Positions 49,440-57,039 of a stretch of 64,000 nt of DNA are shown in pieces. Both the position numbers and the translations under genes were made by a program. The notes beneath the pieces were generated by a model. It did not search any database. It was not told where the DNA came from and worked only from the letters and a program-made list of their open reading frames with translations. The stretch spans positions 426,154-490,153 of the forward strand of contig NZ_JACHIN010000003.1 in NCBI RefSeq assembly GCF_014203235.1, in the 5' to 3' direction. The DNA is from Nonomuraea endophytica (GTDB lineage: Bacteria > Actinomycetota > Actinomycetes > Streptosporangiales > Streptosporangiaceae). Position 1 is the stretch's first letter. Each line of letters starts with the position of its first letter.

Positions 49440-50032
49440 CGGTCGCGGCGATCCTGCTGCTCGGCGCCTTCCACGGGCTCAACCCGGCCATGGGCTGGCT
49501 GTTCGCCGTCGCCCGAGGCCTGCAGGAGCGCTCACGCGGGCGCCTGCTGGCCTCGTTGCCCGCCATCGCCGCCGGTCACCTGGCGTCGGTGGCGCTGGTG
49601 GCCGTGGTCGTCGCCGTCACCGGCTCGCTGGTCACCGGCCGCGCGCTGGCGATCGGCGGCGGCGTCCTGCTGGTCGGCTTCGGCCTGTGGCGGCTGATGT
49701 CCGACCGGCACTTCCGGTGGGCGGGCATGCGGCTGATGCTGCCGCAGCTTGCCGGGTGGTCGTTCCTCATGTCCTCGGCGCACGGGGCGGGCCTGATGCT
49801 GCTGCCCGTCTTCTCCGGCATGCACGAGCACGGCCACGCCATGAGCGGCGGCCTCGCCGCCGCCGGTCTGCACACGCTCGCCATGTTCGCGGCCGCCGCC
49901 GTGACCGCGGTGCTCGTGTACGAGCTCGCCGGGCTGACCATCCTGCGCCGGGCGTGGTTCAACGTGGACCGCATGTGGGCGGCGGCGCTGGTGGCGGCGG
50001 GGGTGATCACGCTGGCGCAGGCCGTGCTCTGA
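49436..50032 (+). CDS. Membrane protein coupled to methanethiol oxidase
   Basis: A 198-residue protein with about six helices. The opening LLLGAFHGLNPAMGWLFAVA and the loop FSGMHEHGHAMSGG contain conserved-looking histidines and methionines, a composition seen in metal-handling membrane proteins such as the NicO/RcnA and UreH-like groups. Because methanethiol oxidases need copper, a role in metal supply or sulphur-product export is plausible but unproven. Translation is coupled by GTGA to the oxidase gene. Confidence 0.78.
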   Translation: MTVAAILLLGAFHGLNPAMGWLFAVARGLQERSRGRLLASLPAIAAGHLASVALVAVVVAVTGSLVTGRALAIGGGVLLVGFGLWRLMSDRHFRWAGMRLMLPQLAGWSFLMSSAHGAGLMLLPVFSGMHEHGHAMSGGLAAAGLHTLAMFAAAAVTAVLVYELAGLTILRRAWFNVDRMWAAALVAAGVITLAQAVL

Positions 50033-50095
50033 ACCTCGACAGGATCTCGACAAACCCTCCGGAAGCATCCCACACCCGCCTGATGTGCTGGCGCC

Positions 50096-50593
50096 GTGAC
50101 CCTGACTCGACGGCGCGGGCCGGAGCCCCGCGAGGTGCGCTGGACCTTCGGCTGTGCGTTCCCCGCGGTCATCGCCGTGCTGTGCTCCACGACGGGCATG
50201 CTGCTGGAGATCCGCCTGGCGTGGTGGGCGCGGGCCAACTGCCTGGGCGGTGAGCGGTTCGCGCTGGTCGTGTCCAGTGTGTTCTGGGCGCTGGGGCGGA
50301 TCATCGTGTTCCCGGCCGTCTCGATCGCGTCGGCTTCGATCGCGCTCCTGGTGCTGCTGGTCGCGCGGGCGCGGTTGCTCCGGCGGTGGTGGCTGGAGCC
50401 GTTCCTGCTCGCGCTGGTCGTCGCGATCTCGTTCGCCGGTCCGGTGATGCTGGCCGTGAACGACCATGACACGGTACGCGCGTGCGGACGGACGCTGGCC
50501 GGGTCACCACAACATGGCGCTCACCAGGCCGAGAAGGAGCAGGGCGGCGGCGAAGCGCATGACCCACGCGAACATGCGTCAACCATAGGTTGA
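50096..50593 (+). CDS. Hypothetical small membrane protein
   Basis: A possible 165-residue protein starting at GTG 50096. Residues 18-125 contain three to four hydrophobic segments (FAFPAVIAVLCSTTGMLLEI-like, IIVFPAVSIASASIALLVLL, FLLALVVAISFAGPVML). The last 40 residues are polar and overlap an antisense micro-ORF. No family is recognised and no good ribosome site is seen. Real translation is moderately likely. Confidence 0.45.
   Translation: MTLTRRRGPEPREVRWTFGCAFPAVIAVLCSTTGMLLEIRLAWWARANCLGGERFALVVSSVFWALGRIIVFPAVSIASASIALLVLLVARARLLRRWWLEPFLLALVVAISFAGPVMLAVNDHDTVRACGRTLAGSPQHGAHQAEKEQGGGEAHDPREHASTIG
50504..50575 (-). CDS. Possible 23-residue membrane micropeptide
   Basis: An ATG at 50575 opens a frame of 23 codons ending in TGA: MFAWVMRFAAALLLL then GLVSAMLW. 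It is a single hydrophobic helix with one positive charge, the usual look of a small membrane peptide. It starts 2 bp downstream of a dense array of inverted repeats that looks like a regulated promoter reading towards it. There is no clear ribosome site and it lies antisense within the 3' part of another possible gene, so it is tentative. Confidence 0.3.
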   Translation of the reverse strand: MFAWVMRFAAALLLLGLVSAMLW

Positions 50594-50624
50594 CGTTTGA
50601 CGCCCGTCAACTCAACGTTGACGG
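50577..50624. promoter_or_regulatory. Cluster of three nested GTTGACG dyads
   Basis: Within 48 bp are five copies of a (G)TTGACG half-site in alternating orientation. CGTCAACC-ATA-GGTTGACG (50577-50595) has perfect 8-base arms; TTGACG-CC-CGTCAA (50597-50610) has perfect 6-base arms; CCGTCAAC-N5-GTTGACGG (50604-50624) has perfect 8-base arms. This suggests cooperative binding of several dimers of one regulator, TetR-like in style. Its regulator is not evident. Confidence 0.6.
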
Positions 50625-50663
50625 ACAGGCCGGGGGGTGGGAGGGAGGGTGCCTGCCCGGGGC

Positions 50664-51089
50664 CTATCTTCGGCCCGATCCGGCTCGTGGTCGTTCGACT
50701 TGGTCGCTGAACGGTGTGCCGGTGCCGCCGTCGTCGTAGGCCACGGTCAGGCGGATCCGTCCTGGGGTGTCGCCCGGACTCCGGGCGAGCGTGATGTCGG
50801 TGACCGTACCCGGTCTGCCGCCGACGATGACCTGGTCACCGACGGCGAAGCGGCTCATCTGGCCGCGGTCGCGGCGTACCCACATGCCTATCTCACGCAG
50901 TCCGAGCTTTCTCGGCTCGCTGCGGCCCGGCTTGCGGAGCGTCGCTGTTTCGGGAGCTGATCCGGAGAACGCCACCCAGATCTCCCAGTCATCGCGGACG
51001 AGCGTCATCATCGGCCCGTCCCCGTCGTGCTCGCTGACAACCTGCCAGCCGCGTTGCTGCGCTTTGGTCTCTAACGCGTTCGGATTCAT
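50664..51089 (-). CDS. Uncharacterised 141-residue protein with SH3/KOW-like C-terminal part
   Basis: I do not recognise the N-terminal half (ALETKAQQRGWQVVSEHDGD, DDWEIWVAFSGSAPETATLR), which looks like a small alpha/beta domain. The second half, FAVGDQVIVGGRPGTVTDI then RIRLTVAYDDGGTGTPF, is an SH3- or KOW-like beta barrel as in DUF1918 proteins. An excellent ribosome site, GAGGAGG, lies 6 bases before the ATG at 51089. It is transcribed alone and divergent from the EF-G leader region. Function unknown. Confidence 0.78.
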   Translation of the reverse strand: MNPNALETKAQQRGWQVVSEHDGDGPMMTLVRDDWEIWVAFSGSAPETATLRKPGRSEPRKLGLREIGMWVRRDRGQMSRFAVGDQVIVGGRPGTVTDITLARSPGDTPGRIRLTVAYDDGGTGTPFSDQVERPRAGSGRR

Positions 51090-51417
51090 TGTGACCTCCT
51101 CGTGCGCCGAATCGTTACCTTCCTAGTAGAAGAGATGGGGCGTGTGGTCGAAGTAAACAGACGGTCGATATTTGGTTGTGCCCTGTGACGAGGCGCCCAT
51201 GTCTAGCCGTCCCGGCACTGTTCGCCACCTCGTAAGACACCCTTCTACCTGCGCTTTGACCATATGACAGCGCTTCGGCGGACAGAGAGGCCAATGTCAC
51301 AAAGATTCATCGTCCCAGCGGCAGCGCGGCCCGTCTTTAACCGGTGGCGCGCCCGCCCGCGTCCTCCCTACACTCGCCGCAGACAGAGATCACCACGATG
51401 AGCGAGGGGAGACGGTC
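51090..51417. other. Long untranslated region upstream of the EF-G paralogue
   Basis: About 330 bases with no convincing gene. The region is less GC-rich than its surroundings (about 51110-51320) and should hold the divergent promoters of the 141-residue gene and of the leader ORF/EF-G unit. I see no clear -10/-35 pair. Its length, together with the leader ORF that follows, suggests regulated expression of the downstream gene. Confidence 0.5.
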
Positions 51418-51519
51418 GTGCGCGACGCCACGTTCGTTCCCCAGGCCCGCCACGAGGTGATCCTGGTGTCTCCGGCCGCCCGGCGGCGGCTGCGCGCCCG
51501 CCACCGGTCGACGTCCTGA
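51418..51519 (+). CDS. Leader peptide upstream of the EF-G paralogue (33 residues)
   Basis: GTG at 51418 is preceded by GAGGGGAGA, a strong ribosome site with a 5-7 base gap. The frame codes for [20 protein letters not shown] followed by an Arg-rich end with three consecutive Arg codons, and stops at 51519, 94 bp before the EF-G start. Its position, good ribosome site and basic C terminus suit a translated attenuator: slow translation through it could change folding of the following RNA. Regulation by ribosome stalling is inference. Confidence 0.5.
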   Translation: MRDATFVPQARHEVILVSPAARRRLRARHRSTS

Positions 51520-51613
51520 CGAGCCCGGACGCACGTATCAGCACCGGCTGACGCCCACGCTCGCCCGGCCCATCGCGCCGTCCTGTCCAAGATCACGCCG
51601 AAAGGCACGGACC

Positions 51614-53632
51614 GTGCGCACCAACCCCCGCGACCTGCGGAACATCGGCATCCTCGCCCACGTCGACGCCGGAAAGACCACCGTCACCGAACGCATCCTG
51701 CACCTCACCGGCGCCACCTACAAACGCGGCGACGTCCACCACGGCACCACCGTCACCGACTTCGACCCCCAGGAGCGCGACCGCGGCATCACCATCTTCG
51801 CCGCCGCCGTCAGCTGCGACTGGAACGGCTGCCGCGTCAACCTCATCGACACCCCCGGCCACGTCGACTTCTCCGGCGAGGTCGAACGCTCGCTGCGCGT
51901 GCTCGACGGCGCGGTCGCGGTCTTCGACGCCGTCGCTGGTGTCGAGCCGCAGAGCGAGTCGGTGTGGCGGCGCGCCGACCGGCACGGCGTGCCGCGCATC
52001 GCCTTCGTCAACAAGCTCGACCGCGCCGGTGCCGACCTCGACCACGCGCTCGCCTCCCTGCGCGAGCGGCTGGGCGTGACGCCGCTGGCCGTTCAGCTGC
52101 CGATCGGCCGCGAGGACGCCTTCACCGGCGTCGTCGACCTCATCAGGATGCGGGCGCTGACCTGGGGCGAGAGCTTCACGGAAGGCCCCGTCCCGGCCGA
52201 GCTCCACGACGAGGCGGTACGGCGCCGCCACCTGCTGGCCGAGACCGTGGCGTCGCTGCACCCGGGCGCGCTGGAGGAATACTCAGAACTGCCCGAACTG
52301 TCCGAGTCCACCCTGACGGGCGCGCTGCGCGAGCTCACGCTGAGCGGGGAGGCGGTCGTCGTGCTGTGCGGCTCGGCCTACCGCGAACGCGGGATCGAGC
52401 CGCTGCTCGACGCCGTGGTCGCCTACCTGCCCTCGCCCGGCGGGGCCGTACAGGGGGAGTGGGAGGGGCTGCCCGAACGGCGGCCGGCCGACCCGTCGGC
52501 GCCGTTCGCGGCGCTCGCCTTCAAGGTGAGCACCGGCGCGGCCGGGCGGCTCACCTACCTGCGGGTGTACTCGGGAACGATCCGGAAGGGAGAGACCGTG
52601 CTCGACACGACGAGCGGGCGCACCGAGCGCGTCGGCCGGATCCTGCACGTGCAGGCCGACCGGTACACCGAGCTCGGCTCGGCGGGCGCGGGCGACATCG
52701 TGGCGGTGGCCGGGCTCAAGGCGGCCCGCGCGGGCGCCACGCTGTGCGCGCCGGCGGCGCCGCTGGTGCTGGAACGGCCCGCCGCCGCCGAGCCCGTGGT
52801 GTCGGTCGCCATCGAGCCCAGGCGGCGTACCGACGCCACCCGGCTGGCCGCGGCACTCGCCCGGCTCGTGGAGGAGGAGCCGTCGCTGTCCGTCAGAACC
52901 GACGCCGAGACCGGCCAGACGCTGCTGTCCGGGCTGGGCGAACTGCAGCTCGAGGTCGCGGTGGAGCGCCTGCGCCGCGGGCACGCGCTGGAGGTCGCCG
53001 TCGGCCGGCCCCGGGTGAGCTACCGGGAGACCGTGCGGCGCGGGGTGAGCGGGCTGCTGTACCGGCACGTCAAGCAGGACGGCGGCGCCGGCCAATTCGC
53101 CCACGTCGAGATCACGGTGGAACCCGCGGCCGAGGCGGGTCCGGCGGGTTCGGGTGGGTTTGTCTTTCGGTCGGTGGTGACCGGTGGGCGGGTGCCGCGT
53201 GAGTACGTCGGCGCGGTCGAGGCCGGGTGCCGGGACGCGCTGGCCGAGGGGCCGCTCGGCGGGCACCCCGTCACCGGCCTGCGCGTCACGCTGACCGACG
53301 GCGCCACCCACCCGAAGGACTCCTCCGAGCTCGCCTTCCGCACCGCCGGACGGCTCGCCCTGCGCGAGGCGCTGCGGCAGTGCGAGATGGTGCTACTGGA
53401 GCCCATCTCCGAGGTCACGGTGACGGTGCCGGAGGACGGGGTGGGCGCGGTCCTGGGCGACCTGGCAGCCCGCCGCGGCCGGGTGACCGGCACCACAACC
53501 CGCCCCGGCGGCGCGCTGGTCACGGCCGTGGTGCCCTTGGCGGAGCTGTTCGGGTACGCGAGCGGGTTGCGCAGCCGGACACAGGGGCGGGCCGGCTTCA
53601 CCACCCGCCCCGCGGGCCACGCCCCCGCCTGA
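51614..53632 (+). CDS. fusA: Elongation factor G paralogue (translational GTPase)
   Basis: A 672-residue GTPase with the EF-G domain order. G1 is AHVDAGKT (15-22), the switch region reads DRGITI where ERGITI is usual, G3 is DTPGHVDF and G4 [25 protein letters not shown] (in two overlapping pieces) is typical of EF-G and not of Tet(M). It translocates tRNA-mRNA on the ribosome or acts as a drug-protecting or recycling variant. It stands alone, not in the rpsL-rpsG-fusA-tuf operon, so it is an accessory copy. GTG at 51614 has AAAGG eight bases upstream; the dyad GCACGG-A-CCGTGC (51605-51617) covers the start codon. Confidence 0.85.
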   Translation: MRTNPRDLRNIGILAHVDAGKTTVTERILHLTGATYKRGDVHHGTTVTDFDPQERDRGITIFAAAVSCDWNGCRVNLIDTPGHVDFSGEVERSLRVLDGAVAVFDAVAGVEPQSESVWRRADRHGVPRIAFVNKLDRAGADLDHALASLRERLGVTPLAVQLPIGREDAFTGVVDLIRMRALTWGESFTEGPVPAELHDEAVRRRHLLAETVASLHPGALEEYSELPELSESTLTGALRELTLSGEAVVVLCGSAYRERGIEPLLDAVVAYLPSPGGAVQGEWEGLPERRPADPSAPFAALAFKVSTGAAGRLTYLRVYSGTIRKGETVLDTTSGRTERVGRILHVQADRYTELGSAGAGDIVAVAGLKAARAGATLCAPAAPLVLERPAAAEPVVSVAIEPRRRTDATRLAAALARLVEEEPSLSVRTDAETGQTLLSGLGELQLEVAVERLRRGHALEVAVGRPRVSYRETVRRGVSGLLYRHVKQDGGAGQFAHVEITVEPAAEAGPAGSGGFVFRSVVTGGRVPREYVGAVEAGCRDALAEGPLGGHPVTGLRVTLTDGATHPKDSSELAFRTAGRLALREALRQCEMVLLEPISEVTVTVPEDGVGAVLGDLAARRGRVTGTTTRPGGALVTAVVPLAELFGYASGLRSRTQGRAGFTTRPAGHAPA

Positions 53633-53640
53633 CCCCGTGA

Positions 53641-53670
53641 GATGCCCTCCGGCCCAAACCGGAGGGCATC
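53641..53670 (+). terminator. Strong hairpin terminator of the EF-G gene
   Basis: GATGCCCTCCGG and CCGGAGGGCATC form a perfect 12-bp stem around a 6-base loop, 8 bp after the EF-G stop. It also lies downstream of the convergent TetR gene and could stop both transcripts. Confidence 0.88.
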
Positions 53671-53698
53671 CCGCCCAAAAGCGCTGCGGCAGGCGGGG

Positions 53699-54310
53699 TC
53701 AGGTGGGTGGGGCGGTGAAGCCGGTGCCGGCCAGGGTTATGGCGTGGCGCATGGCGTCGGTGCGGGTGGATGGGGTGGCGTTCTGGGAGGCGACGGCGCT
53801 GACCGCGCCGACGCAGGCGCCCAGGTGGGCGGCGCAGTGGAGCGCGTCCAGCCCGGGGTAACGCTCGGTGATCGCGTCGAGGATGCGCGTCTGCACCCCA
53901 TGCAGGCGTACGGCCAGCGACGGCGGCATCCCGCCCGACTCCCGCGCCACCAGCACCCGGACCGGTGCCAGCGCGTCGACGTTGGTGTCGGCCACGTCCA
54001 GGGCGTCGACCAGCGACTCCACCGCCCGCTGCACCGCCTCCCAGGCCGTGGTCCCGGCGGGCAACGAGGACACCCGGGCGACGGCGATGTCCACGTACCG
54101 CTCGATGTGGTGGAACAGCACGTCCTCCTTGGACGCGAAGTGCAGGAAGAACGTCCGCGGCGCCACCCCGGCCCGCTCCGCGATGTCGGCCACCGTGGTC
54201 CCCGCGAAGCCCCGGCCGGTGAACAGCTCGGTCGCGGCCAGCACGATCGCCTCCCGGGTCATCCGCCGCTTGCGATCCCGCAGCCCCGTCGATTTCGGCA
54301 TGCCGCGCAT
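53699..54310 (-). CDS. TetR-family repressor
   Basis: A 203-residue TetR regulator. The N-terminal DNA-binding domain contains REAIVLAATELFTGRGFAGT then VADIAERAGVAPRTFFLHFA and SKEDVLFHHIERY. The rest is the helical ligand-binding domain. ATG at 54310 has GGAAGG about 9 bases upstream; an ATG three codons later is also possible. It faces an SDR gene across 58 bp containing a clear dyad, so it very probably represses that gene and itself. Confidence 0.9.
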   Translation of the reverse strand: MRGMPKSTGLRDRKRRMTREAIVLAATELFTGRGFAGTTVADIAERAGVAPRTFFLHFASKEDVLFHHIERYVDIAVARVSSLPAGTTAWEAVQRAVESLVDALDVADTNVDALAPVRVLVARESGGMPPSLAVRLHGVQTRILDAITERYPGLDALHCAAHLGACVGAVSAVASQNATPSTRTDAMRHAITLAGTGFTAPPT

Positions 54311-54332
54311 CCTACCGCCTTCCGCTACATTA

Positions 54333-54353
54333 GTGCATAAATGCACAAGTGCA
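54333..54353. promoter_or_regulatory. Operator of the TetR/SDR divergent pair
   Basis: GTGCATAAATGCAC (54333-54346) is a perfect dyad with 6-base arms, followed two bases later by a third half-site GTGCA (54349-54353). It lies midway between the divergent starts. Confidence 0.65.
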
Positions 54354-54368
54354 GTGAAAGGATGGACG

Positions 54369-55235
54369 ATGACACGCACCTACGTGGTCACCGGCGCCGA
54401 CACCGGCATCGGCGCGCTCACCGCCGAACTGCTGGCCGATCAAGGAGCCAGGGTGATCCGCTGCGGCGTGGCGGAGGGCGCGGACGTCCGTGCCGACCTA
54501 GGCACCGCCGACGGCAGGTCCGCGCTGGTCGGGGAGGTGGAGCGGCTGGCGCCGGCGGGCATCGACGGCCTGGCGCTGGTCGCGGGCATCGCCGCCCCCA
54601 CCGAGGCGACCGTCCGGGTCAACTACTTCGGCACCCTCGCCGTCCTCAACGGCCTGCGCCCGCTGCTCTACCGGTCGGGCGCGCCGCGCGCGGTCGTGGT
54701 GTCGTCCGCCTCGTCGTTGTCGGCCGGCGACGCCGACGTGGTCGCCGCGTGCCTGCGCGACGACGAGGCCGCCGCCACGGCGATGGCGCGGCGCGCCATC
54801 GACCGGGGGAGGGGCGCCGTGCTCTACCGCTCCACCAAGATCGCCCTCAACCGGTGGGTACGCCGCGCCGCCCCCGACTGGGCCCGATCCGGCATCCCGC
54901 TCAACGCCGTCGCTCCGGGCATCGTCGACACCGAGAGCGCGCGTAGCACGATGCTCGGCACCCCTGCCCAGGCCAAGCTCATGGCCGAGGCGCTGCCGCA
55001 GCCGCTCGGCTTCCCCGGCCCGGCCGACGCGGTGGCCGAGGCGCTGGCCTGGACGCTGAGCCCGGCGAACACGTTCATGACCGGCCAGATCCTCTACGTC
55101 GACGGCGGCGCGGACGCCACCCTGCGCGGCGATACCCCTTACGCCGACGGCGTCAGGTACGGTCCGCTGGCGATGACCAAGATGATCTATTGGTCGCTGG
55201 TTGCCAAGCTCCAGGCGCGTAAGCCCACGGGTTGA
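54369..55235 (+). CDS. Short-chain dehydrogenase/reductase
   Basis: A 288-residue classical SDR. The cofactor motif TGADTGIG is at 8-15, the catalytic Tyr153 and Lys157 are in YRSTK, and LNAVAPGIVDTESAR plus LYVDGG complete the family pattern. The first part is compact (DVRADLG, LVAGIAAP replacing the usual NNAG), like the hydroxysteroid-dehydrogenase-type SDRs. AAAGGA lies 8 bases before the ATG. It is controlled by the divergent TetR and may detoxify the same compound that induces it. The promoter of the next gene overlaps its stop. Confidence 0.88.
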   Translation: MTRTYVVTGADTGIGALTAELLADQGARVIRCGVAEGADVRADLGTADGRSALVGEVERLAPAGIDGLALVAGIAAPTEATVRVNYFGTLAVLNGLRPLLYRSGAPRAVVVSSASSLSAGDADVVAACLRDDEAAATAMARRAIDRGRGAVLYRSTKIALNRWVRRAAPDWARSGIPLNAVAPGIVDTESARSTMLGTPAQAKLMAEALPQPLGFPGPADAVAEALAWTLSPANTFMTGQILYVDGGADATLRGDTPYADGVRYGPLAMTKMIYWSLVAKLQARKPTG

Positions 55236-55286
55236 CTTGATTTGCTTGCACATACATACTTCTGCTCAGTCGCTTGTATGTGCAAG
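55232..55286 (+). promoter_or_regulatory. Promoter and 12-bp inverted repeat controlling the SMR pair
   Basis: TTGACT (55232-55237), 17 bases, CATACT (55255-55260) form a good housekeeping promoter overlapping the SDR stop. CTTGCACATACA (55245-55256) and TGTATGTGCAAG (55275-55286) are perfect inverted repeats separated by 18 bases. The left arm overlaps the -10 element and the right arm runs into the AAGGAG ribosome site. It can be a repressor operator or, in RNA, a hairpin that hides the ribosome site. Confidence 0.65.
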
Positions 55287-55296
55287 GAGTTTTCTC

Positions 55297-55629
55297 ATGG
55301 CATGGATCTATCTGCTCGTGGCCTCGGTCTTCGAGGTGGTGTTCGCGCTGGGCACCAACGCGACCAACGGCTTCACCGAACTGGTGCCCTCCATCGTGAC
55401 GATCGTCGCCGCGACGGGCGGCATCTTCTTCCTCAGCCTGGCCCTGAAGACCCTGGACGTGGGCGTCGGCTACACCGTGTGGACCGGCATCGGCGCCACC
55501 GGCACCGTCGTTCTCGGCACGCTGATCTTCGGCGAGTCCATGAACGTCTGGAAGGCGGTCGCCTTCGTCCTGATCATCGGCGGCATCCTCGGGCTGAAGT
55601 TGTCCGACAAGCTCACCACCGCCGCCTGA
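55297..55629 (+). CDS. Small multidrug resistance (SMR) protein, first of a pair
   Basis: A 110-residue protein with four membrane helices. Glu13 in MAWIYLLVASVFEVVFALG is the proton/substrate-coupling residue equivalent to Glu14 of EmrE. GYTVWTGIGATGTVVLGTLIFGE is the family signature. The ATG at 55297 has AAGGAG seven bases upstream. The neighbour 19 bp downstream is a second SMR gene, so the active exporter is probably a heterodimer as in EbrAB and YkkCD. It exports cationic compounds or guanidinium-like metabolites. Confidence 0.92.
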   Translation: MAWIYLLVASVFEVVFALGTNATNGFTELVPSIVTIVAATGGIFFLSLALKTLDVGVGYTVWTGIGATGTVVLGTLIFGESMNVWKAVAFVLIIGGILGLKLSDKLTTAA

Positions 55630-55648
55630 CCCTTAAGGAGCACCCATC

Positions 55649-55969
55649 ATGGCCTGGTTCTATCTCGCACTCGCCGTCGTCTTCGAAATCGCCTTCGCCC
55701 TCGGCACCAACGCCACCAAGGGCTTCACCAAGGTGTGGCCGTCGCTGTTCACCGTGGTGGCCGCCGCCGGTGGCATCTTCTTCCTCAGCCTCGCGCTCAA
55801 GACCCTGGACGTGGGCGTCGGCTACACGATCTGGACCGGTCTCGGCTCGATCGGCACCGTCATCCTCGGCGCCCTGATCTACAAGGAGAAGATCACGCTG
55901 CCGAAGGTGCTGTCGTTCGCCTCGATCATCCTCGGCGTGATCACGCTCAAGATCGCCTCAGGGCTCTGA
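55649..55969 (+). CDS. Small multidrug resistance (SMR) protein, second of a pair
   Basis: A 106-residue four-helix SMR protein, closely similar to its neighbour (GIFFLSLALKTLDVGVGYT is shared). Glu13 is conserved. AAGGAG precedes the ATG. Loop charges differ between the two proteins (KGFTKVW and YKEKITLPK here), which could fix opposite membrane orientations as required for heterodimers. It ends 2 bp from the stop of the convergent reductase gene. Confidence 0.92.
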   Translation: MAWFYLALAVVFEIAFALGTNATKGFTKVWPSLFTVVAAAGGIFFLSLALKTLDVGVGYTIWTGLGSIGTVILGALIYKEKITLPKVLSFASIILGVITLKIASGL

Positions 55970-55971
55970 GG

Positions 55972-56964
55972 TCACAGCCGGACCAGCGTCGTCCCCCGGT
56001 GCCTGCCGTTCATCTGGCCGACGAGCGCGCCGGGCACCGCGGCCAGGCCGCCCTCCACCACGGTGTGCGGGAAGACGAACCGGCCCTCGCGCAGCCACCG
56101 GCTGTAGTGCTCGATCCAGGCGGGATCGTTGTCGTAGGGCGTGGTGAATCCGCGGATGGTGACGTCGCGCAGGACGGCGGGCTCCAGGTCGAGGGCGGGG
56201 TTGCGGCCCGACAGCGAGCCGCAGAGCACGAAGCGGGCGTTCGGCGCGGCCAGTGCCATCGCCGCCTCGAACTGCTCTCCGGCGACGTTGTCGAAGAAGA
56301 CGTCGATGCCGTCCGGGGCCAGTTCCGCCAGTCGGGCGGCGACCGGGCCGTCGTGGTAGTCGAAGGCGGCGTCGAAGCCCAGGTCGTCCACGAGGTAGCC
56401 GATCTTCTCCTTGCTGCCCGTGCTGCCGATCACCCGCTTGGCGCCGCGGCACCGGGCGATCTGCCCGGCGACCGCGCCGACGCCGGTGGTGGCCCCGGAC
56501 ACGAACACGGTGTCGCCGGGGCCCGCCTCGGCGAGCGTCACCATGCCGCGCCAGGCGGTGGCGCCCTGGTTGAGGTGGTATTCGGGGCGGGGGAGCAAGG
56601 TGGGGTCGAGCTTGGTGAACGACTCGTCGCCCTCGGCGGCCAGGACGTGGTCGCGGAAGCCGTACACGTGCTGGACCAGGTCGCCGGCCGAGAAGAGTGA
56701 ACTGCGGGAGGCGACGACGGTGCCGACCGCCGGAGCCCAGGGCGGGCGGCCCAGTTCGTAGGCGGACATCGGCAGGTCGGGGTGGGGCTCGGCCTCCATC
56801 AGTTCGCGCATGACGACGGACAGCAGCATCCAGTCGTTGCGGACCAGGAACTCGCCGTCGGCCGGGGGCGCGATCTCGGTGCGGGCGAGTTCGAAGTGGT
56901 CCTCGCGCAGGTCGGTGTCCGGGCGCGCGGTCAGTCGCAGCTCCGTCGCGTGGGTGATCGACAT
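55972..56964 (-). CDS. NADP-dependent zinc-free oxidoreductase (MDR, CurA/LTB4DH-like)
   Basis: A 330-residue medium-chain reductase that reduces activated double bonds of enones with NADPH. The nucleotide motif is VFVSGATTGVGAVAGQIAR, followed by GSTGSKEKIGYLVDDLGFDA, which is typical of the LTB4 12-hydroxydehydrogenase group; catalytic zinc ligands are absent. It is divergent from the NTF2-like/MarR operon, and the MarR-type palindrome lies between, so it is probably de-repressed by a reactive compound. Confidence 0.9.
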   Translation of the reverse strand: MSITHATELRLTARPDTDLREDHFELARTEIAPPADGEFLVRNDWMLLSVVMRELMEAEPHPDLPMSAYELGRPPWAPAVGTVVASRSSLFSAGDLVQHVYGFRDHVLAAEGDESFTKLDPTLLPRPEYHLNQGATAWRGMVTLAEAGPGDTVFVSGATTGVGAVAGQIARCRGAKRVIGSTGSKEKIGYLVDDLGFDAAFDYHDGPVAARLAELAPDGIDVFFDNVAGEQFEAAMALAAPNARFVLCGSLSGRNPALDLEPAVLRDVTIRGFTTPYDNDPAWIEHYSRWLREGRFVFPHTVVEGGLAAVPGALVGQMNGRHRGTTLVRL

Positions 56965-57010
56965 GTGCCGACCCTAGGAAGGAACGCGGCACTATTCGTT
57001 CCGCATTAGA

Positions 57011-57029
57011 TATATGCGAATCGCATATA
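57011..57029. promoter_or_regulatory. MarR-type operator
   Basis: TATATGCGAATCGCATATA is a perfect palindrome with 9-base arms and one central base, AT-rich against the background. It lies 10 bp before the start of the NTF2-like gene and 46 bp from the divergent reductase start. The adjacent MarR gene is the obvious candidate to bind it. Confidence 0.8.
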
Positions 57030-57039
57030 ATATCGAGGC

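Noticed and set aside
51115-51300. 61-codon open frame on the minus strand upstream of the EF-G leader
   Set aside because: No ribosome site, no recognisable domain, and it fills what should be a promoter region.
51398-51460. Alternative 20-codon leader ORF starting at ATG 51398
   Set aside because: It overlaps the better leader ORF in another frame and lacks a good ribosome site.
51614-53632. Tet(M)/OtrA ribosomal protection protein
   Set aside because: Sequence around the G domain (EVHHG-type start, [23 protein letters not shown]) follows EF-G rather than Tet(M), although a protective role is still possible.
55238-55296. Guanidine riboswitch in front of the SMR pair
   Set aside because: There is one long stem but no pair of ACGR-loop hairpins or other recognisable guanidine aptamer core, and the stem overlaps the promoter.
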